From Zingiber officinale (Eukaryota; Streptophyta; Magnoliopsida; Zingiberales; Zingiberaceae), in assembly GCF_018446385.1 (NCBI RefSeq), contig NC_055991.1:95339712-95403711 (forward strand): a stretch of 64,000 nucleotides of DNA. Reading direction: 5' to 3'. The notes beneath the pieces were generated by a model. That model was not told the origin of the DNA. It saw only the letters and a program-made list of their open reading frames with translations, and made no database searches. Shown in pieces: positions 21,501 through 33,098 of the stretch. A program made the position numbers and the translations under genes. Position 1 is the stretch's first letter. Every line of letters begins with the position of its first letter.

Positions 21501-24500
21501 AAAATCGACATGGGAAAGATAGTTGACCTGAACTCCATGTTTTCAATCCTTTTTCGTTTAAAGAGCTCCTTTGAATCATCAATAATTCTAGTTGTTTCCT
21601 CTGTATCTTTTCTCAATATATTGCTCGATCTTTTTGAGATGAACCTCTCAAGCCTGAAATCATACAACTCACCCAAATGCAAATGGCCTTTTGAAAGTAA
21701 TGGATTCAATTTACCATGTTTGAAATAAAAAAAAAAATTACCTAGTAGCCCTTAGAAATCTAGTCCAAATACTAGTTATAATCATATCCAATTTCTCCAT
21801 GAAAAAGTAACCGGTTGTATGATCAGTTCCTACTCCTCGATGAAAAATAATGTACTTCCAAAACAAGAGAGACAAAGATAAGAAAGATGTTTACACTTAA
21901 AAGATAAATCATTATGCTATTTCAAAGTTCAATGAATTAATCAACATTGGTGAAAAAATAAAATGCCATGCTTCTATATTAGTTAACATAAACATATTTG
22001 CAAAAAAGTCATATTTCAAGGAGATTATCACAAAATTAATGTGGTCACTTGTGATAAGACTAGTGGCGGAGTTAGAAACTATAATCTACCCAGCCTAATC
22101 GGTCGATGGTAAGAGTTGTATATATATAAAAAAAATCTTCAGGCTGATCACGGAATTTGATTTGGGGATTTAAGGTTGGTCAGATGAACAATTGACTAAA
22201 ATGGTTAAATGTATGGAGAAACTCCTAAATATATGGGCTTCTTCTCTAAATCCTAAAATGGGCCCTCAGGCTAAAGCCCAGGTAGACTAACACCTGCCTT
22301 CGCCCTTGCAAAAGACACCTAAAACCGAGAACATTTTCTATACAATTTTCATAGTATATATGAGCAAAGATTTAGATACTATTTCATATCACACATTTTT
22401 CAAAGAGGAAAATACAGGATTGTTTTGGTGTTTTGCAACAGCTTTGATGACAATGAGCATGGATCGAGCTGGGTCAGGTTTTAAAGAAGAAAACCAACCT
22501 AACTCAATTTCTTTTGGGTACATAACAATCCTCTGATTTGAATCCAAATCCAGATTTATGAAAAAATTTCAAAATCAAAATTTTCAAGCCAAGTAGGGTG
22601 GGTTGGATTTTAGGGGTCTTTAGGTTTAAGGCTTTTATTCGAGTTTATGGGGATTTTCGAGTCTTATCGATTTTTAGATTTTATAATTACAGGGTTATGT
22701 AAAAGTTTAGTAATTTTATATCTAAATAAAATAAAATCATATATTTGGGTTCATTTATTATTATTTTGATCTCTTATGCTACTTTAATTATTATTAATAA
22801 GTACAGCATGTACTAATTGCAATTTTAAGCACTATGAACTTTATTTCCTACTATTCTTATTCTTCTTGGGTAGGGATGATAATTTCCTACGAATTTGATG
22901 GAGAATTTGATATCTGATTCGAATGAAGAAGGGTATGGAGGGATCTTTTTGGACCTGATTAAATAATCAGATAATTGAGTATGAGTATTCGGGTATGGAG
23001 GCGGGTCTAGTAGAACCCTACCCACACCCGACCCGAATACCCGATTAATATATATAGGTAATTTTTTCCCCAAAACTCACTAACTATTTTTGTTGGTCTT
23101 TAATATGTTTTTATTGAATATGATTAAATTAGGAGTATGCTATAGATGTTTAATCTGTTTTTTTTTTCTAAATTATGTTTTTTTGGATATGATGTTAATT
23201 CTAATATGCTTTTGTTAAATAATGGTAATTGGATGGAATAAAGAAAATTATTAGTATAGAGGATATCCGATCCTATGGGTATGGGTATGAGGATGGGTAT
23301 CTAATCCCTGATGGATATGAGGATGTGGATGAAAGTTGAAAATATGATGGAATGGGGATGAGGATAGAGATGGAGATGGATATAATAAATGGGGATGGGA
23401 TCCAAACCCAACCCATTGTCATCTCTATTCTTAGGTATCATCTTTTGAAAAGTGTCAAATCAACATGAAATAAAAGTTGGACCTTGTACAAGTCAATATG
23501 GACATGTCACACAATTCTCTTGAATATAATTTAACTAACATAAGATTTAACATAAATCACATCAAAAACAATATAAAAATAGTTAGTAAAATTTAAAATG
23601 AATATAAATTTGAGAGTGCATTATTTTTTAGTACTAACTAAATTAAGGTTGGAATAGAATTTAGCTAACATCAAAAAATTTAATCTAATATAAATACTTC
23701 CTAGAATTTAAAATTGATTAAGAAAATAAATTATTGTTGTTCAAATCCTATTTCTAAAATATAAATTTTAATTGAAAATTTTAAGTTAATATTCGAATGC
23801 AAATCCCAGTCAAACTTTTTCCTATAAAATTATAGCATTATATTTTTCTATAATTTTTTGTAACTTATTTTTCTTAAATTCTAATTATATTAATTATTGT
23901 TTTCTATGCAAATTTTCTATCTACTATAGTTTTATTTTTAAAAGAAAACAAATAAAAAATAATAATATTAAAATTTCCCTAAATTTATATGAATTTATCT
24001 AGATATAGGTAATAAGGCATATTTAATTCAATTATCTAACTATATAGCATGATTTAAAGTCTTCAAAGTAGAGGTTGAAATGTATCGTTTTGGTTGAATC
24101 TCTATATTAATTAATACAAATAATTTCTCTTGTATCGTATCTGTCGTTGTATTAATGAGAATCGTACCATGTCAACAATCTATGTGCCTTGGTATATTAC
24201 ACAACACATCAAAAAGAGTTCAAGATGCTTGTTTTTTATAGCTTGCAGTGGCACAACACAATATTGAAACTGTACCACTCTAACTAGGGACAAAGTACTA
24301 AACGGTACCACTGTTTCAATAATCAAAAGTAAAAAAAACTATGTACTAACTACTAAAGCACTACTAAATGAGTAAAATCCATTTGTATGGTTTTAATACT
24401 TTGTAAAGTGTGTGACGTATGTATATGATACAATGCAATATTTTCATTAATTTGACTATCTAGCTGCTCAATCCATTATAATGTTTAGTAATTTATTAGT

Positions 24501-26650
24501 TTTAAATTATAATTAAAATTATTTGTAGTTGCCATAGACATATTTAGAATTTAACAAGCTAATTGGATTAATATAGATTAACACATATTTGAATTCATCT
24601 CGTCAGACTTGGGAGCATGTCGATGCATTAGAAGTGTCAACACCCAACATCCCTAATTCTTAGGTGTAAAAAAATTTAAGAACAATGGTGTTAAGCTCAT
24701 AGATCCATACTTGTGTGGATATTGAACTCGAGGTCCAAGTACATAGATTTTCTCATATAGGACATATAATAGTGTCAATAATCTCAAAAACCGATCATTG
24801 AAGTGAAAATTAAACTTCAGAAAACTAAAGTTTATCTATACAACAAATCAAAATTTTGAAATTCATGAACTTTTAGATTGATATAGTTCAAATATTGGGT
24901 AAAAAAAAACTGCAAAGCAGAATATTTTTTAGGAGCTGACTATACCTTTTCAGAAAAACGAGGAAGATTTTCACAAGGATGCTTCTGAAAATACCTTTGA
25001 AGAAGCTTGTTATCCAACTACATTACCAAGAAACTACCAAATTAAGCTAACATGCAAGTTCACAAGGTTCAAACATTGAGAGAAATTGAGAACCATATAA
25101 ACCTTAGACTCGTCGACTTCAATTGGTAAATTTAAGAGATAGTTCTCCGAGAGTGCAGCTTCAATTTCCTCATCAGTTGCTAGTTTGAAGTTGCTCTTTT
25201 CCATAACCTGTTTCAATCAGAGAAGAAATAATATGATTACTATGGAAGGACCAAGATTGACTGCATATGATTGCTTCTTTGGTTTCCTAATTTAGTTAAA
25301 AGAACCTCGAATATGGTACATAAGGTTTACAAGCTGTAAGAATTGTTGTCAATTCTAACATATACCTGGCTGGTAAGAGGATTGAGCAACAAGAAGAAAA
25401 GAGATTAGTGCCAATGGACGACGTCAACCAGGGTTTTGTTAGACAATCTATCATCAAATATATAATAGGTTTATACGTACGTAATAGTAATCAAGGTAAG
25501 TGAAATATGATGATTATATGATTAGATTTCATTTAAGTTAATCTAGGTATATTTTTGAAATTTACCAAGCATCTGCATGGCATAGAACCAAACAATATTG
25601 AAATTTATGAAAGTTAGAAATTGGCAAACCTTGAAAAAGTGTTCCAGAAAGTCTAGTTCCAGAGTGTCTATTTTTTCACGAGATAATTTCCTCTGCTCCA
25701 GTCGCTGGTTACCATCAATAGGATCAAACAGAAGATAAAGTTGCTGCAAATACAATGTTGTAAAAATAAATAGAATGCTGAATTAAATGTTTCACTAGAC
25801 AGAAGAATAAGTTCATGTTCCTGCACATACAGCCATCATTTCAGTTTGTTCCTACATGATTGTACTAAATATCCTGAAGATAAATGACTTATTTTACAAG
25901 TAGGTATATGCCTACAATTATGAATAAGTTTAACAAGAATGACTAATGCATTAAATTTGATTATTTTATTTTTTGAGAAATGTTATGACAAATATGAATC
26001 AATTCTACCATCATTTCTTCAAACTGCATAAGGTACCAAGCTCGAATAGTGTATTCAATCCTCTTGCACAGCTTATGAAACTCTGCTGGATCCTCTTGCA
26101 CAACTTGTTCAGGTCCTGAATATGGTGGCAAATCTAGTGTCATTGGAATTAAATTTAAAAATTAACACCAATTCAATGTAAGATGTGACACTTAAGTCAA
26201 AATTATTATAAAATATATATTTCCTTAACGATGGCGTAGGAGGATCTATAGAAACATTTTTTGTTATTTTCTTAAATGGGGACCTGATTTTTAAACATAA
26301 AGCAAAGAATAGGATAGACATTTGATAATGTACCTTCTTATAAGGTATTTGATCAGATTGGGTTGGCTTTCACTTCTTAAGTTCTTATAATGAAACAGAA
26401 GCTTTTTGGGTTGTTTATTCGTTTAAATAAACAAATAAATATCTTTTAAAAAAAAATCGTCAAAGAGAAAATAGAATCAGGTAAATAAAGATCGAAAACC
26501 CTGGATCGAGGGATTCTTACTAATTAGCTCGGTGAGAGCCGTGATGAGATCAGCCTTGGGGACCGGAATGACGGACTCTTGCTCCACACTTATCACATCC
26601 TCAACCTTCGCTTTTCCCTTTCCCTTCCCGTTGTCCTTTCCCTTCGCCAT
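18547..26650 (-). CDS. DUF3754 (TMEM143-like) membrane protein, 14 exons
   Basis: Exons in coding order: 26650-26521, 26115-26009, 25743-25630, 25207-25103, 25017-24946, 21854-21742, 21653-21528, 21419-21351, 21211-21124, 21031-20960, 20869-20769, 19880-19763, 19502-19392, 18660-18547. All have GT/AG borders; phases close to 479 residues plus stop. The Lys/Gly-rich N-terminus ([15 protein letters not shown]) precedes [17 protein letters not shown]. Family motifs include [20 protein letters not shown] (exon 6), [13 protein letters not shown] (exons 8-9) and [19 protein letters not shown] (exons 9-10). Two membrane helices lie at about 321-340 and 348-367. The family has no established biochemical function. 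Its length equals the usual plant homologue, about 480-490. The 3.1-kb intron 5 holds a hAT MITE and intron 11 an Au SINE. A Tat retrotransposon lies about 380 bp upstream of the ATG. Confidence 0.9.
18863..19093. repeat. 116-bp tandem duplication in last DUF3754 intron
   Basis: Two copies begin AGCAGAAAAGCAT at 18863 and 18979 and share CTTGATCACCCAAGGAGGT and GGATTGTGATAA. They are moderately diverged. A third, partial match (GATCACTTGGAGGAATCGAC) follows near 19130. Non-coding. Confidence 0.7.
20556..20721 (+). mobile_element. Au-type SINE, full length, in DUF3754 intron 11
   Basis: The tRNA-like head has a TGGCGCAACGGT box A and a GGATTCGAATCC box B. The body reads AAGGCTGCGTACAAT...CTTCCCCGGGG, and the end GCTTCGTGCACCAGGCTGCC is followed by a T run. 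Flanked by GAATTTAGTCAGAA (20539-20552) and GAATTTAGTTAGAA (20726-20739), a 14-bp target duplication with one mismatch. It lies antisense to the host gene. The tRNA-like part is not a functional tRNA. Confidence 0.92.
22871..23427. mobile_element. hAT-like non-autonomous transposon (MITE), 557 bp
   Basis: Terminal inverted repeats TAGGGATGATAAT (left) and TAGAGATGACAAT (right, reversed). Flanked by 8-bp duplications TTCTTGGG (22863-22870) and TTCTTAGG (23428-23435). Subterminal GGGTATGGG / ACCCGAATACCC-type repeats are typical of plant hAT MITEs. No transposase. Located in the 3.1-kb intron 5 of the DUF3754 gene. Confidence 0.85.
23436..24945. other. AT-rich remainder of DUF3754 intron 5
   Basis: No exon, RNA gene or repeat with a second copy could be recognised. 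Long A/T runs dominate. Confidence 0.5.
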
Positions 26651-27006
26651 CAGTAGTATCGACCACAGGAGGAGACGATTGATGAGACGGCCAGAGAAGG
26701 GAGAAGTAAGGACGCATTTTATGCAGAGGTTGCGTGCGATGAGAGTGGCGGGGAATGGTACGATTCGAAGTGAGAAGGAGGAAGCTATGGAGGTTCAACG
26801 GTGGCTTGAAGCTTCCACTCTTTCTCTCTTCGGAGGAAAACATTTGGTACTTGACGTGGAGCAGATGAAACGAACGAGAGCAGAACAAAAAAACAAGTTC
26901 ACGAATGTTTCTGCAGTTTGCTTAAGTGATTGTTATTATTTTTTTTAGTTGACAACTGTGTATTTAATTTAAGGTAATTTATACGTACAATATGAAATTT
27001 ATCAAA

Positions 27007-27026
27007 ATATATATATATATATATAT
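27007..27026. repeat. (AT)10 microsatellite at Tat insertion site
   Basis: The Tat element C ends one base to the right. The sequence beyond its other end (37866 on) is also AT-repeat, so the element entered an AT microsatellite. Confidence 0.8.
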
Positions 27027-27027
27027 C

Positions 27028-27838
27028 TGATCCTGTCCGAACGCTGAATTAACATACGCTGGGTACGAGGCGCTCTCTGAAGGGCTGACGTAGACCTCCG
27101 ACCAGTCGTGTGGACCTCCGGCGAACCTGCAAAGAAGTCGGCCCGGGAAGGGATTCCCGCCGACGACCCTCCGACGCTCAAGTCAGGCAAGAGGAAATGC
27201 AGAAGTGGCTTCGAATACGGGAGAATGCGTACCTCCGATGAAGTGTGAGGCTCCTTATATAGAGCTGTGAAGAGGCTCACGCGCATATACCGAGGCGAAT
27301 ACGTGTCCTCTAACCATACCTCAGTATGAGCTTGTCAGAAGAGCTTACCTGACACCATACTGCTACAGTCCGCGCACATTTCTGATGGGACAGCCGAACC
27401 CTATGTCGTAAAATCCTGCGTATGGCCTGGTTGTTGAACATACCCGCTGTTAGAAGATGTTCCCTTGTCCTTTTGTCTCTTCTTGCCCCATTCCGAGCGT
27501 CCGGCCGGTCAACAGTCCCACCATGTCCGGCCGGTCGTATGTGCTAGTCCGCTCGGGAGATTCCCGGTTGTGTGCTCTGTGGAGACTGTTCGCAGTATTA
27601 CTACTTTATGCCTTCGGCCGAGTGGGTTACACGCTCGGCCATACAACCCTGTTCAACATGAGCGTCGGAACCCCGACTCCCCGCCGAGGTGTCTTTACTT
27701 CCGTTCGGAACGTTCGGCCGGTCGCCCCAATCTTTATCCGCTCAGACAAACCCATGGTTGAACTTTTACCTTTCAACCTCCACGTGGCGTTGACTCTGCT
27801 TAAAGGGGGGTCCCCTCTCCTTACTACGTACCGGATCA
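27028..27838 (-). repeat. 3' LTR of Tat element C
   Basis: 811 bp, direct repeat of 37059-37865, TGATCC...GGATCA. On the minus strand its TATA box and downstream end face the DUF3754 start codon. Confidence 0.93.
27255..27261 (-). promoter_or_regulatory. TATA box of Tat C 3' LTR
   Basis: TATATAAG on the minus strand, conserved in the 5' LTR (37286-37292) and in Tat D (62183-62189). It is placed to drive transcription out of the element into the gene starting at 26650. Confidence 0.6.
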
Positions 27839-27853
27839 CTTGCCTCCCCTTCA
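27839..27853 (-). other. Polypurine tract of Tat C
   Basis: Minus strand TTGAAGGGGAGGCAAG directly before the 3' LTR. It is identical in Tat D, and it fixes the minus orientation. Confidence 0.85.
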
Positions 27854-28204
27854 AGTCTAGTCGAAAGAGGCGATTAGTCCGACTGACTGGACCATCAGTT
27901 GTGTCGAGCGGCGTCCATATGCATCTTTGCTTCCGCTCGGACACACGGGGGCAGCTAAAACGCCAGTCAACGCCAACATTCCTCGGTATCTTTTCGAAGT
28001 TTTCGCCAATCTCCATCATTAAAGTCGAGCACGCGCTCATTAAATGCTTTCCAGTGACCGAATGCCACGTGTCGAGGCTGCCGTCATTGTACAGTGGCGG
28101 CGTGGTGTTCTGACGGGATCGAGGCGGTTCGAAATGAACGGTGCGATGCGTGCTCCGATTCTCGCGACCTGAATCCGACGGTGGAGGCCGCTCGGGCTCC
28201 ACCC

Positions 28205-28210
28205 TATAAA
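28205..28210 (+). promoter_or_regulatory. TATA box of the antisense gene in Tat C
   Basis: CCACCCTATAAAGG on the plus strand, about 295 bases before the antisense ATG and followed by a pyrimidine-rich leader. The block GGAGGCCGCTCGGGCTCCAC just before it is unchanged in Tat D (63080-63099), unlike the diverged LTRs. Confidence 0.65.
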
Positions 28211-28499
28211 GGCTTCGCTTTCTTCCTTCGCCGCATTTCTGCTCTCACGTGCTCCATAGCTTCTCGCTCTCAGCATTCCGGCGACCCTGTTCTTCTATTC
28301 TCCGACGATCTCCGGCGTTCTTTCTTCGATCCTCCTTGTTCCCTGTAAGGCTCTTCCTCTGCTCTATCTTTGGTTCTTGTGGTTCGTGTTTCTTTGCGTT
28401 TCCTTCCCGAGTTTTAGCTCTTGGGGCACTGTTTCGTTTGCCATCTTCTTTCTTTTATCCTCTGCCTTTCGTCTATTTTTGGTTTCGTCCGCTCGGCCA

Positions 28500-30737
28500 A
28501 TGGCTAGCTCCTCCCAACCTCTAGACTAAGCCCTCGGCCCATGGTATACTACCATGGAGTCGCGCTTCGATCAGCGCGACGTCGATGTTTTGATGTATAA
28601 TTTTGACATCTCATCTGACTTCGAAATTATCTTACCCACTTCCTCCGCTCGACCTCACAAACCGCCGCGCGGAGCCTTTTGTGTTTTCCGCGACCAGTTC
28701 ACAGCCGGTCTGCGATTTCCCATTCATCCCTTCATCGTTGAAGTCTGCAATTTTTTCGGCATTCCGCTCGGAAGCCTAGTCCCCAATACTTTCCGTCTTT
28801 TATGCGGCGTCGTTGTCTTGTTCAAAATCCACCACATCCCCCTCCGACCGGAGGTTTTCTATTATTTTTATTACCCTAAACAGTCCAAGCTGGGCACATT
28901 TATGTTCCAGGCTCGTCCCGGTTTAGTTTTCTTCAATAAACTTCATTCTTCCAATAAGCATTGGAAAGAATTCTACTTCTACCTTCGTATGCCCGAGCGG
29001 GCCCCCTTCCTAACGAAGTGGCAGATCGGATCACCAACCTCACCAGAGCTCAAAAGGTTCAAAACCCGACCGGACTATCTTCATGCCGCCAACATGCTGG
29101 CCGGTCTGAGGTTTGACATCAACAAATTCCTGCCTGAAGGGGTGATGTATATATTTGGTCTGAGTCCGATCAGGACCCCCCTTCCGAGCGGCTTCGGTAA
29201 TAATTTTACTTTGTGCATTTGTTTTAATTGCTAACTGATTTTCTCTGTTTTCCTTTGCAGCAAACATTGTCATGGTGTCGGTGATGGCTGGAATTTTGAA
29301 GAGGAAGGCGGCAGCGCTCGAAGCCGCGGCGGCCAAAGAAATGGAGACGCTCGGCATCTAGCCGGTCGGCTCTAATGAGGGAGAGAGTGAGACAAATGCT
29401 GGGGAGTCGGCCGCTCAGGCTTCTCTCCCAGAGCCAGTGGCTGGCGCAACTGCTAGTCGAGAGCCTTCCGTCCGGGATGAAGGCTCGGCTCAGGAGGAGG
29501 AGCGCCCCTTCATCAAAAACGACGCCGCACGGAGATACCGCTCCGCTCGGCTACATTGCGGTTCATCCATCCGAGCGGGCAACCGATACTTCTCGAGGCA
29601 AAGCGCCAGAGGTGGAGGCGATTTCGTCCGATCGGACGCCCTCTCAACTAGACGCGTCTGCGGACCCCCTTGAGGCCGTTCCGATCAGCGCCCTTCCACC
29701 CGCTCCCCGCCAGGTCCAACGTTCAACACTTTTTGTCCCAGTTTTCGGCGTCGGCCTCTGATCCTTCCCCGGCTTCCGCCCAGACAACGCCCGATCGGCG
29801 CCACACCATCCGGGTTTCCCTGCATCTCCCCACCGAGGAATTACTGCCCAAAGCTGATCGGCCAACAACGCCCGAGAACCTGATCACAATGAAAGGGCCC
29901 TTAGCTGAAATGTGGGCCGACGCTCGGGCACGCGTCGCAATGATTCCCCTCAGTAATCTGGCCAACAGCCACATGCAACAGGCCACGGGGGTAAGTTTAT
30001 TTTCTATAGTCCTTTACGCATTCTCTCCGACTGGCTTCTAACAACTTTGCTCGTGACAGAGATGGGTGGAGGAGATTGTCGTTTACAATCGTCCGGCGAT
30101 GGCGGACGCAGAATTAAAGAGGCTGAAGGCTCCAAGCGGCCCTTCCGGCTCACAAGGTCCATCATACGCCGAGCTGCAAAAAGAGCTCAAAAAGACCCAA
30201 GATTTACTGGGGTCCGAGCGGAAGAAGACGGCTGACCAGACGCACAATCTAGCCGAACTTGATCGCCTGAACAAATCACTGGAACGCAAGATAAGCCTGG
30301 CCACCCAGCAGAAGAAAACGACTATCTCCGATCTGGAGAAGAAGAACGTAGAGGCTCGGGGGCTGGAGCAAAAAGTTAAAGAGCTGATGGACCAACTGGC
30401 CAATGAGAAGACTGCCCGCTCGGATGAGGTGACGAAACTCGAGGCTATTTTACAAGAACACCAGGCAGCCGCCGATGATTCCCGAGCGGCACTTAAAGAA
30501 TATCAAGAGGCTGAGCCAAGCCGAGTCGCCGCCCTAAGACAGAATTACATCCGTTCGGCCGAATTTTCGGAGAAAGTTTGCAAGCGGATGTACATGGCCT
30601 TTGAACTTGCCATGAATGCCATGACAAAATATTTGAAGTCCAAAGGGCAACTTCCCGATTCCGCCGTTATCCCCGCTCAGGACCAGGCAACACTCCTCAA
30701 CAACATCCCGAAGAATCTCTATGAGTATTTAGAATAG
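28500..30737 (+). pseudogene. Antisense ORF of Tat C: gypsy-type transposase-like domain plus coiled coil
   Basis: Runs opposite to gag-pol. Exon 1 starts at ATG 28500 but meets TAA at codon 10 (28527); an in-frame ATG at 28554 opens 214 codons to the donor at 29196/29197. These contain the PF04195-like plant domain (FCVFRDQFTAGL, VCNFFGIPLGSL, RPEVFYYFYYPKQ). An intron to 29260 (GTAATA...TTTGCAG) leads to exon 2, broken by TAG at 29359. Further frame changes follow at about 29500-29750. A second intron is 29991-30059 (GTAAGT...GACAG). The last exon, 30060-30737, encodes a Lys/Glu-rich coiled coil and a helical tail ending NNIPKNLYEYLE. Function unknown; related ORFs occur antisense in other Tat elements. 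This copy is damaged. Confidence 0.8.
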
Positions 30738-31059
30738 AAGTTTGCCTGTTATTCGGCCGCTCGGCCAAAAAAACTATCCCTTTTTGTACTCTGGCCACTT
30801 GACCTTAATTTCTTTAATGCTATCCTTTTACTTGCTTTTTCTTTTGCTAATCAATACGCATGTCGTCCGCTCGCCTCTTATCACACCTCTCTTGTGTTCG
30901 AAAGGGATTTTTACGAAGTATTTTGCATAGCTTTTCCACTCGGCTTAATATATCATGTCTCGACAAAAGAGGTTGTTCGCTGGGCGTTGACGAAGTACTT
31001 TTGGGTACTTGGCCGATCGACTAAATGACTCACCAGCGAAACCTCTTTATTGCATTCGT
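30738..31059. other. Non-coding spacer of Tat C
   Basis: Downstream of the antisense stop, before the repeat array. Contains TTTTGTACTC and pyrimidine runs that could serve as 3'-UTR. No ORF. Confidence 0.4.
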
Positions 31060-31775
31060 CCGGTCGGAGGGTTTATAGTCGCCGGCTCGACTCTCGATTT
31101 TTAACGTCGGAGCTCGACGGTCTTCCGCTCGGAGGGTTTATAGTCGCCGGCATGACTCTCGATTTTTAACGTCGGAGCTCGACGGTCTTCCGCTCGGAGG
31201 GTTTATAGTCGTCGGCTCGACTCTCTATTTTTAACGTCGGAGCTCGACGGTCTTCTGCTCGGAGGGTTTATAGTCGCCGGCTCGACTCTCGATTTTTAAC
31301 GTCGGAGCTCGACGGTCTTCCGCTCGGAGGGTTTATAGTCGCCGGCTCGACTCTCGCTTTTTAACGTCGGAGCTCGATGGTCTTTCGCTTGGAGGGTTTA
31401 TAGTCGCCGGCTCGACTCTCGATTTTTAACGTCGGAGCTCGACGGTCTTCCGCTCGGAGGGTTTATAGTCGCCGACTCGACTCTCGATTTTTAACTTCGG
31501 AGCTCGACGGTCTTCCGCTCGGAGGGTTTATAGTCGCCGACTCGACTCTCGATTTTTAACTTCGGAGCTCGACGGTCTTCCGCTCCGAGGGTTTATAGTC
31601 GCCGACTCGACTCTCAATTTTTAACTTCGGAGCTCGACGGTCTTCCGCTCGGAGGGTTTATAGTCGCTGGCTCGACTCTCGATTTTTAACGTCGGAGCTC
31701 GACGGTCTTCCGCTCGGAGGGTTTATAGTCGCCGGCACGACTCTCGATTTTTAACGTCGGAGCTCGACGGTCTTC
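31060..31775. repeat. 65-bp tandem array, about 11 copies, in Tat C
   Basis: Regular 65-bp period of GGAGGGTTTATAGTCGCCGG and CTCGACTCTCGATTTTTAAC, then CGTCGGAGCTCGACGGTCTT. Each unit holds two short inverted repeats (GTCG...CGAC and CGTCG...CGACG). Three middle units share CTTCGGAGC in place of CGTCGGAGC. Comparable 3' arrays are known in Retand and Grande elements. No unique spacers, so not a CRISPR. Confidence 0.95.
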
Positions 31776-31901
31776 AAGGCTAATTTTAACACTACCGTTT
31801 GGCGAAGCTTGGCAGATGCCTCTTTTTATCATTTTGCTTCTTGCATTACAAGGGCATATGCGACCAAAAGATACCCAAAATGAATTACATCAGCGCACCT
31901 C

Positions 31902-33098
31902 TCACTCAGCTCGGTACGACTGGAGATGATTTGCGCTCCATGGTCGATCCAGTTGCCGTCCATCTTTATCTTCTAAATAATAAGCACCCGAGCGGAGCTT
32001 TTCAATGACTTTGAAGGGACCCGCCCAAGGAGCCTCCAGCTTGCCAACGTCGCCGACCGGCTTTACTTTCTTCCACACTAGGTCGCCGACTTGGAATGCC
32101 CTAGGGATCACACGCCGGTTATAATTCTGCTTCATCGTCTGCCGGTACGCCATCAGCCGGACGGACGCTTTCGCTCGCTCTTCATCAATCAGGTCCAATT
32201 CCATGTTCCTCCGCTCGGCGTTATCATCATCATAATTCTGGATCCGGACGGACTCGACGCCGACTTCTACCGGGATAACCGCTTCACCGCCGTACACTAA
32301 ATGGAACGGCGTGACGCCCGTTCCCTCTTTTGGAGTCGTGTGGATGGCCCATAGGACGCCTGGCAGCTCATCCACCCAACTTCCTCCTATGTAGTCAAGT
32401 CGAGCTCGGAGAATTCTGAGTATTTCTCTGTTGGTTACTTCCGCTTGACCGTTACTCTGGGGATATGCTACGGAAGTGAAGTGTTGTTCAATGCCATAAC
32501 TTTTGCACCATTCTTCGAGCTGCTTCCCGACGAACTGCCGCCCGTTATCAGATATGAGCCGGTGAGGAATGCCGAACCGACAAATTATATGCTGCCAGAT
32601 AAATTTTTTGACCATTTGTTCTGTGACCCATTTGGAGAAATAGTCGACCGCCACCAATAGGAACTTCCGCTGACCGGTCGTCATAGGGAATGGACCCACG
32701 ATATCCATTCCCCACTGATCGAACGGACAGGCTACCATAGACGCTTTCATCTCCTCTGCCGGTCGGTGGGAGAAGTTGTGGTACTTCTGGCAGGAGAGGC
32801 ACGTCGCAACGGTCCGAGCGGCGTCTGTTTGCAGGGTTGGCCAGAAGTATCCGGCCAGCAAGATCTTCTTGGCCGTCCACCCGGATGTCCCCCACACGAT
32901 CCTTGGTGCACTTCGTGGAGGATGTACTCCACATCCTCCGAGCTTACACACTTCAACAGTGGACAAGAGAAAGCCTTCTTGTAGAGTTGGTCTCCAATGA
33001 GCGTGAATCGACCGACTCTCCTCCTTAATAGCTGGGCTTCCTCCCGATCGGAAGGTGTAGCACCCGAGCGGAGAAACTCCATGATGACCGTCCTCCAA
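31902..33098 (-). pseudogene. Tat C integrase segment of pol
   Basis: Holds the zinc-finger half (CLSCQKYHNF), the core with Asp in WGMDIVGPF, the second Asp in LISDNGRQFVG and Glu in QSNGQAEVTNR, then the C-terminal domain ending RPWSANHLQSYRAE and stop. The catalytic triad is present, but between the first and second Asp the segment AVDYFSKWVTEQMVKKF looks about 8 residues shorter than relatives. The frame differs from the upstream RT frame; a frameshift at about 32870-32895 in the zinc finger separates them. Confidence 0.88.

Noticed and set aside
22060-22310. Possible mobile element starting AGTGGCGGAGTTAGAAA in DUF3754 intron 5
   Set aside because: The start resembles a common plant repeat, but no inverted end, duplication or second copy is visible in the window.
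27457-28202. Long overlapping ORFs on both strands in the Tat C LTR and leader (218 and 191 codons)
   Set aside because: They cross the LTR/polypurine boundary, have no domain features and come from GC-rich composition; the equivalents in Tat D are broken up.
31060-31775. CRISPR-like periodic array
   Set aside because: The full 65-bp unit repeats with no unique spacers, inside a plant retrotransposon; it is a tandem repeat.
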